A stretch of 19,509 nt of DNA from an uncultured Clostridia bacterium (GTDB lineage: Bacteria > Bacillota > Clostridia > Christensenellales > Borkfalkiaceae). Position numbers and translations under genes: made by a program. Below, piece after piece: positions 14,610 to 19,509 of this stretch (its first letter is position 1; every line of letters begins with the position of its first letter). Under the pieces are notes generated by a model. It saw only the letters and a program-made list of their open reading frames with translations. It did no database searches and was not told the DNA's origin. The stretch lies in NCBI GenBank assembly GCA_934249215.1, contig CAKQKN010000054.1, forward strand, positions 1 through 19,509, in the 5' to 3' direction.

Positions 14610-14638
14610 ATTATAGCACACTCATCTTCTTATTACAA
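14610..14638 (-). promoter_or_regulatory. Extended -10 promoter of the desulfurase-thiI operon
   Basis: On the minus strand, TTGTAA (14638-14633), a 17-nt spacer, and TATAAT (14615-14610) preceded by TGC, an extended -10. The start would be near 14603, leaving about 29 nt to the ATG at 14574. It would drive the five genes down to the terminator at 10255. Confidence 0.8.
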
Positions 14639-14648
14639 GTCAAAACGA

Positions 14649-14692
14649 GCGGATAGACATGATTCTTTTCGACAAATTATCATGCCATCCGC
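14649..14692 (-). terminator. Hairpin after mutS2
   Basis: GCGGAT (14649-14654) with ATCCGC (14687-14692), and CATGAT (14658-14663) with ATCATG (14679-14684), around a small internal loop and a 15-nt apical loop. On the minus strand TCGTTTTG follows. It lies 60 nt past the mutS2 stop. The long loop and short T-run make it a moderate terminator. Confidence 0.6.
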
Positions 14693-14751
14693 CCGTTCGC
14701 AGTTCGTTGAACGATCTTATTCGAGTCGTTAGTTAACGCGCTCGTTTTTAC

Positions 14752-17121
14752 TTATTTTAAGGTTACGAAAGTTACGCCGTGTTCGCCCTCTCCGTATTTG
14801 CCGAATCTGAAACTTTCCACATGCGGGTGCTTCCGCAGCATATCGTGAATCGCCGTGCTTAATTTCTTCATTCCGACGCCGTGGATGATCTTAACTTCGG
14901 GGAGATTGTTGAGTACCGCGCGATCGAGAAAGTTCATCGTCTTGTCAAGCGCTTCGTCCACGTTAAGCCCGATTACGTTTATCTGCAACTCGGGTGCGGT
15001 GAAATTCCCGCGGTCGATCCGCACCGTAACCTGCGGTTCTTTCTTTTTATCGGTCTTTTTCCGCGGCATAAACAGCGCAGAAAACGAAAGGATAACCCTT
15101 TTATCCCCGAGATTAACATCGCAGATTCCCTTTTTCCTGTTAACCGAAACTACCACGCCGTCGGCTTCCATAGACGGAATATACACTCTGTCACCCGTTT
15201 TGAGCCGTTCGCCGTCGATCGGCTTATCCGTCGGAACGACGCTCGCCTCGCTTTCGAGTTTATATTTCTGCTCCTCGAGTTTGTTCCTTAACGTTCTCGC
15301 ACGGATAAGATCTCCGCCGTCGATCTCGTCTTTGTCGAGAATCGACTTGATCTCGTTAAGAATATCCTCCGCTTCCTCGACGCTTTCGTTCACGATTCGT
15401 CTGCTTTCGATTTTTGCGTTAAGATATAATTTCTCGCGCTCTTTCTCGAGTTTCGCACGCTCGGCGAGAATCGCGTCGAGTTCCGCTTTACTTTCGCGCG
15501 TTACGACCTCGTATTCTTCGAGTTGTTTTTCCGCCGCGCGACGAGTTTTTTCCGCTTCCGAAATAACCTTTTCGAAGGAAACCTTGCGTTCGCTTAAAAA
15601 CGAATTCGCTTTGTCGGCAATTTCCGGGGAAAGCCCGAGCCGCAGCGCGATCTTTATCGCGTTTGAACTCCCCGCCATTCCGATATTTAACTTGTACAAC
15701 GGCGCAAACGTTTCTTCGTCGAAATCCATCGAAGCGTTCATCACTTCGTCACGGGTAAACGCATACTCTTTAAGCGCCGAATAGTGCGTGGTAACGATAC
15801 CGAAACTCTTCTTTTCGACAAGCCGTTCGAGAATAGCCCGCGCGAGCGCGCTCCCCTCGTCCGGATCGGTCCCCGCGCCCATTTCGTCGACGAGAACCAA
15901 ACTCTTATCGTTAACCGATTCGGTTATCTCTATAAGATTTTTCATATGCGACGAAAAAGTCGAAAGATTTTGTTCTATACTCTGCTCGTCTCCGACGTCA
16001 ACGAAAATCCGATCGAAAACGGAAATATTCACGCCGTCCGCCGCCTGAACGAAGTACCCCGTCGCCGCCATTACGCTGAACAACCCGGTAAGCTTTAACG
16101 TTACCGTCTTGCCGCCCGTATTCGGTCCGGTTATGAGCAGATAATTATATCCCGAACCCAAAGAAAGCGACACAGGCACGACTTTTTCGGGATCGATAAG
16201 CGGATGTCTGCCTTTCGGAATATTTATATAACCGTTCGCGTTCAACTTCGGTTTCGTCGCTTTCGTTCTGTACGCGTAAACGGCTTTCGCAAACGCACAA
16301 TCGAGTTCGCAAAGAATTTCGGCGTTATTTTCGAGTCTCGAAGCGATAAGCCCCGTTTTCGCGGTAAGTTCGGCAAGAATGCGCTCCACTTCGGCTTGTT
16401 CTTCAAGCGTCGCGGTGCGAAGATCGTTATTGAGTTCCAGAACTTCCATCGGCTCGACGAACAATGTAGAACCGCTCGCGGACTGGTCGTGAATAAATCC
16501 CTTGACTTGCCCGCGGAATTCCGACTTCACGGGGATAACGTATCGATTCCCGCGCATCGTCACGATGGAATCCTGCAGATATTTTCCCTGACTTCTGACG
16601 TAAAACGCAAGCCGTTCTTTCACCTGCTCGTTTATCCGTTTAATCTTCCGCCTTATAAAAGCAAGAGCCTCGCTTGCGTTATCGCTCATCCGATCGTCCG
16701 AAAGAATCTTGCCGAATATTTCATCTTCGAGATATTTGTCGCAATACAGACTCTCGGCAAGCGCGCGAAGTGCGGTAATTTCCTCGTCGGTTATCGCCGT
16801 GACGGAATTATAGACGTAACGTGACGAACGAAGCATTCTCGCGACCCGCAGAAGATCGCCCATCGAAAGCGTCGAATTTCTTTTCGCCCTCGCGGGTTCG
16901 TCCGTAAGCTCGTCAAAAAAGTCCACCCCCGCCACGCCGTAATCGTAAAGCAATTTAAACGCTTCGGCTGTCTTTTTCAGAAGAAATTCGGCTTGAGCCG
17001 CTTCTTCCGCAGGAACTTCTTCACACAGCATCCGCTTGCTTCTTTCAAGAACGGCATATTCCGAGCATATTTTTTCGATCTTGTCGAATTCAAGCGAATG
17101 CAAAACCTTTTCGCTTATCAT
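14752..17121 (-). CDS. mutS2: Endonuclease MutS2
   Basis: A 789-residue MutS2, normal length. It lacks the mismatch-recognition domain of MutS. The core domain covers about 1-300, the ATPase about 315-515 with Walker A GPNTGGKT at 332-339, Walker B VLVDE at 409-413 and TTHYSALKEYA at 444-454. A charged coiled coil spans about 515-620, a KOW-like segment about 640-690 and a C-terminal Smr domain about 715-789. MutS2 acts on branched DNA and, in B. subtilis, on collided ribosomes. In the Smr domain the usual LDLRG is INVIG and the usual HGKGTG is HGVGMK, so nuclease residues may be altered. The ATG at 17121 follows AAGGAG at good spacing. U32 lies upstream and a hairpin downstream. Confidence 0.96.
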   Translation of the reverse strand: MISEKVLHSLEFDKIEKICSEYAVLERSKRMLCEEVPAEEAAQAEFLLKKTAEAFKLLYDYGVAGVDFFDELTDEPARAKRNSTLSMGDLLRVARMLRSSRYVYNSVTAITDEEITALRALAESLYCDKYLEDEIFGKILSDDRMSDNASEALAFIRRKIKRINEQVKERLAFYVRSQGKYLQDSIVTMRGNRYVIPVKSEFRGQVKGFIHDQSASGSTLFVEPMEVLELNNDLRTATLEEQAEVERILAELTAKTGLIASRLENNAEILCELDCAFAKAVYAYRTKATKPKLNANGYINIPKGRHPLIDPEKVVPVSLSLGSGYNYLLITGPNTGGKTVTLKLTGLFSVMAATGYFVQAADGVNISVFDRIFVDVGDEQSIEQNLSTFSSHMKNLIEITESVNDKSLVLVDEMGAGTDPDEGSALARAILERLVEKKSFGIVTTHYSALKEYAFTRDEVMNASMDFDEETFAPLYKLNIGMAGSSNAIKIALRLGLSPEIADKANSFLSERKVSFEKVISEAEKTRRAAEKQLEEYEVVTRESKAELDAILAERAKLEKEREKLYLNAKIESRRIVNESVEEAEDILNEIKSILDKDEIDGGDLIRARTLRNKLEEQKYKLESEASVVPTDKPIDGERLKTGDRVYIPSMEADGVVVSVNRKKGICDVNLGDKRVILSFSALFMPRKKTDKKKEPQVTVRIDRGNFTAPELQINVIGLNVDEALDKTMNFLDRAVLNNLPEVKIIHGVGMKKLSTAIHDMLRKHPHVESFRFGKYGEGEHGVTFVTLK

Positions 17122-17217
17122 TGTTTTCTCCTTATAGCGCGTTCCCCGACAAATCGTCCGTCCCGTAACCTCGTCAACGATACGATCGCAGGCAAACCGC
17201 AAACGTTAAAATATGTA

Positions 17218-17231
17218 CGGCGTAAACGCCG
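17218..17231 (-). terminator. Weak hairpin between the U32 gene and mutS2
   Basis: CGGCG/CGCCG with a 4-nt loop, followed on the minus strand by TACATATTTT. The short stem and interrupted T-run make it a weak terminator at best. The 116-bp gap shows no convincing promoter, so mutS2 may be read through from the U32 gene. Confidence 0.3.
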
Positions 17232-17237
17232 CCGTCG

Positions 17238-19509
17238 CTATTCGACACCCTTTTTAAGATTACCGCTCGTCGTAACGATTTTTCGCGCGTCGGCATCGTT
17301 TTTCCCCTGCGACGAAGCACGCCTCAAAAAGTATTCTTTTTCTTCGTTGCCAAGCATGGTAAAATCAAACAGTTCGTTTTTAAAACGCACTTCCGATTTC
17401 AGCGGCAAACAGTTATACAGCTCGAATCGGCAAGAAGAAAGTTTATACCTTCTGACGGGGAAAGCCCTTCGCTCCACATCACGAAGCACAAAACGATTTT
17501 CGCGTTTACAATCGCGACATTTTTTCCCGAACGGACAATATTCGAGCGACATAATCTTGATCGAGCCGCCGCATAGCACAACGCCCTCGTCGGGCATCGA
17601 TTTCATTTCGTCATACGAAAGTTCTTTGGACAGCGAAACAGGTTCAGCCCCGTTTTTCTTCAGTTCGCCGAAAGACAAAAGGTTCGTAACGTTGAGTTCG
17701 ACCCCGCCGAATATTTCCTTTTTAAGTCTTTTAGCCAAAAATATCCCCGACGCCCCTTCGCAATATAGACCGTCAAACCGATCGGCTTTTTCAGTTATAA
17801 TCGCTTCGTCATCCGAAGTGAGAAACGGCGGCAGATAAAGATAAATTTTCTGTTTTCGTTCCAATCGTCTTTTTTCGCAAACCGCATTAACCGTTTTGAA
17901 AAAAGCAGAAAATTCTTGCTCCGAATTATAATCGTCGGGGCAAAAAATCAAGTTATCGAACACGCCGAAGCGAACGTCGATCGAACTTCCGACAAGAGCA
18001 GACAAAGACGAACCGCATTGATTACGCGTAGCATAAAAATCATTAAAATCGTCGATTTTATCGGCGTTATTAACTCTTTTTTCATTCGGCACCGCATAGG
18101 AATAAAACAAATCCAAATATGCTCTTGCCCGCAATTCGTTAAGACTGCGCTTTAGAATAAACAGATCGTTTCCCATCTCGCAAGACGGCGTTATCCCGAA
18201 AGGAAACACGTCAGTTTTGCGGAGGTTTTCTTTAATTTCGGATTTCGTCACGGCGGACGTCAACGCCTTCTGGCAAACGAAATTCCCCTCATACGCCTTA
18301 CCATTCACGATCAGCACCGGAGGCTTTCCTATCTCCGCCGTAAAGCGAGCCGTCACGGGGAAAAGTTTTCGCTTTGAAGAATAGCAATCCGAAAGAGAAA
18401 CGTCTTTCGTTACGGCAATAACGTCGCCGACAGATGCTTTTCCCTTGAATTTGAGAACGATTCCGTTCGGAGAAGAAACGGCAACGCAATTACCGACTTC
18501 TTTTTCGTCCGAAATGATTTTAAAACAGTCGCCCTCGGACGGATTGGTTTTGAGATTCCGCGCAATCAAAACGTCGCCTTTTACGGCGGCGACCGAACCG
18601 ACCGCAACTCCGCAATGATTCTGAATTTTGTCGGAAATCAATTTTCCGTCCTGTCCGAACCCCAGACCTTCCGTGCAGTTTCCGCGGTTGTAAGTTCTCA
18701 ACAAATTGTCGTATTTCTTTTTGTCAAACACTCCTTTCAAAGCATCGGAATAAAAATCGCAAGCCGCGCAAACGTATTCAAAACTGCGCATTCTACCCTC
18801 GATTTTAAAACTTTTTACGCCTGCCGTAATCAATTCGTCAAGTCTTTTGCTGAGCGACAAATCCGCCAAAGACAAAGCGTAACGATACTCGTCTTTTATC
18901 CCTTTGCCCTCGTATTTATAAAGCTTACGGCACGGTTGACGACATAGTCCTCTGTTCCCGCTTTTTCCGCCTACAAAGGAACTGAAATAGCAGTGTCCCG
19001 AAAAAGAAGTACACAATGCGCCGTGAATAAAAACTTCCGTTTCGATAAACGACGCGATCTTTTTAATCTCCGCAATCGGAGTTTCTCTTGCGAGTATAAC
19101 TCGCGAAAATCCGTAAGACGCGGCGAGCTTCGCCCCGTCGAGATTATTGATTCCCGCCTGAGTACTCAAATGAAGCACTATGTCCGGAAAAAGACTTTTT
19201 AAGTATCTCCCGAAAAAAACGTCCTGAACGATAAAGGCATCCGCCCCGCAAATATACGCTTGTTTAATCGTTTCGAAATATCCGTCAAGTTCCGCGTTCT
19301 TGATTAAAGTATTGACCGCAACGTAAACTTTTACGCCGAATAAATGAGCGTAAGAAAGAACGTACGGCAACCTTTCCAAGGAAAAGTTGCCGGCGTTTTT
19401 CCGCGCGGAAAATTCGGACAAACCGATATAAACGGCATCCGCTCCGAAATTCACCGCGGCATAAAAGTTTTCCTCGCACCCGACGGGCGCAAGCAGTTCG
19501 AGATCGTTC
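17238..19509 (-). CDS. U32-family protein (peptidase U32 / RlhA-like), 5' end outside the window
   Basis: At least 756 residues. The frame runs to the right edge: the last 18 codons encode NDLELLAPVGCEENFYAA, the normal start region of U32 proteins. So the GTG at 19454 is internal and the true start is just off-window. The U32 signature is FIHGALCTSFSGHC followed by GNRGLCRQPCRKLY, with Cys at visible residues 166, 173, 189 and 193. The length and the C-terminal Cys cluster (EYCPFGKKCRDC) fit the long U32 plus DUF3656 type. The E. coli relative RlhA (YdcP) makes 5-hydroxycytidine in 23S rRNA, and TrhP relatives hydroxylate tRNA uridine. The old name peptidase may mislead. I infer an RNA-modifying role, not proven here. 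Confidence 0.92.
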   Translation of the reverse strand, partial: NDLELLAPVGCEENFYAAVNFGADAVYIGLSEFSARKNAGNFSLERLPYVLSYAHLFGVKVYVAVNTLIKNAELDGYFETIKQAYICGADAFIVQDVFFGRYLKSLFPDIVLHLSTQAGINNLDGAKLAASYGFSRVILARETPIAEIKKIASFIETEVFIHGALCTSFSGHCYFSSFVGGKSGNRGLCRQPCRKLYKYEGKGIKDEYRYALSLADLSLSKRLDELITAGVKSFKIEGRMRSFEYVCAACDFYSDALKGVFDKKKYDNLLRTYNRGNCTEGLGFGQDGKLISDKIQNHCGVAVGSVAAVKGDVLIARNLKTNPSEGDCFKIISDEKEVGNCVAVSSPNGIVLKFKGKASVGDVIAVTKDVSLSDCYSSKRKLFPVTARFTAEIGKPPVLIVNGKAYEGNFVCQKALTSAVTKSEIKENLRKTDVFPFGITPSCEMGNDLFILKRSLNELRARAYLDLFYSYAVPNEKRVNNADKIDDFNDFYATRNQCGSSLSALVGSSIDVRFGVFDNLIFCPDDYNSEQEFSAFFKTVNAVCEKRRLERKQKIYLYLPPFLTSDDEAIITEKADRFDGLYCEGASGIFLAKRLKKEIFGGVELNVTNLLSFGELKKNGAEPVSLSKELSYDEMKSMPDEGVVLCGGSIKIMSLEYCPFGKKCRDCKRENRFVLRDVERRAFPVRRYKLSSCRFELYNCLPLKSEVRFKNELFDFTMLGNEEKEYFLRRASSQGKNDADARKIVTTSGNLKKGVE

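Noticed and set aside
19452..19454. GTG as the start of the U32 gene
   Set aside because: The 18 codons between it and the window edge encode the conserved ELLAPVG start region of the family.

Overview
The window looks like a contig from a low- to mid-GC Gram-positive bacterium of the Bacillota, probably an uncultured gut-type Clostridia. The evidence is the rpsF-ssb-rpsR order with a zinc-type S18, a stand-alone ThiI without a rhodanese domain next to a cysteine desulfurase, a MutS2, strong Shine-Dalgarno sites and sigma-A-type promoters. No rRNA, tRNA or CRISPR array was seen. I cannot place it below class level from sequence alone.

Layout. (1) 1-6033, + strand: the 3' part of a giant repeat-built gene. 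Its reading frame is open to the left edge, so at least 2010 residues are visible and the true start lies outside. (2) 6100-7688, + strand: a near-consensus promoter, a structured leader, rpsF (S6), ssb, a 218-nt structured spacer, rpsR (S18) and a strong intrinsic terminator. (3) 7690-8484: a gene-poor scar. It holds a remnant of what looks like an ISL3-type insertion sequence, then a 626-bp element bounded by perfect 28-bp inverted repeats with degenerate internal duplications. (4) 8486-9859, - strand: a lipoprotein esterase of the SGNH/CE2 type. (5) 14638 down to 10255, - strand: one probable operon running small membrane protein, cysteine desulfurase, thiI, pyridoxal/pyridoxamine kinase, GNAT acetyltransferase, with a promoter at its head and a hairpin terminator at its end. 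(6) 17121-14752, - strand: mutS2. (7) 19509-17238, - strand: a U32-family protein truncated by the right edge.

How the parts work together. The ribosomal operon couples S6, SSB and S18, and its leader is a candidate S6:S18 autoregulatory site. In the minus-strand operon the cysteine desulfurase (a PLP enzyme) would give persulfide sulfur to ThiI for 4-thiouridine in tRNA, and the vitamin B6 kinase two genes later would help supply the PLP cofactor. The U32 gene and mutS2 lie in the same direction 116 bp apart and may be co-transcribed.

The most unusual content is the giant protein and the 626-bp inverted-repeat element. The protein has two different repeat systems, a recent in-gene duplication, a duplicated Gly-rich hydrophobic module and a twice-used Cys/His motif. 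I recognise no characterised family for its main repeats.
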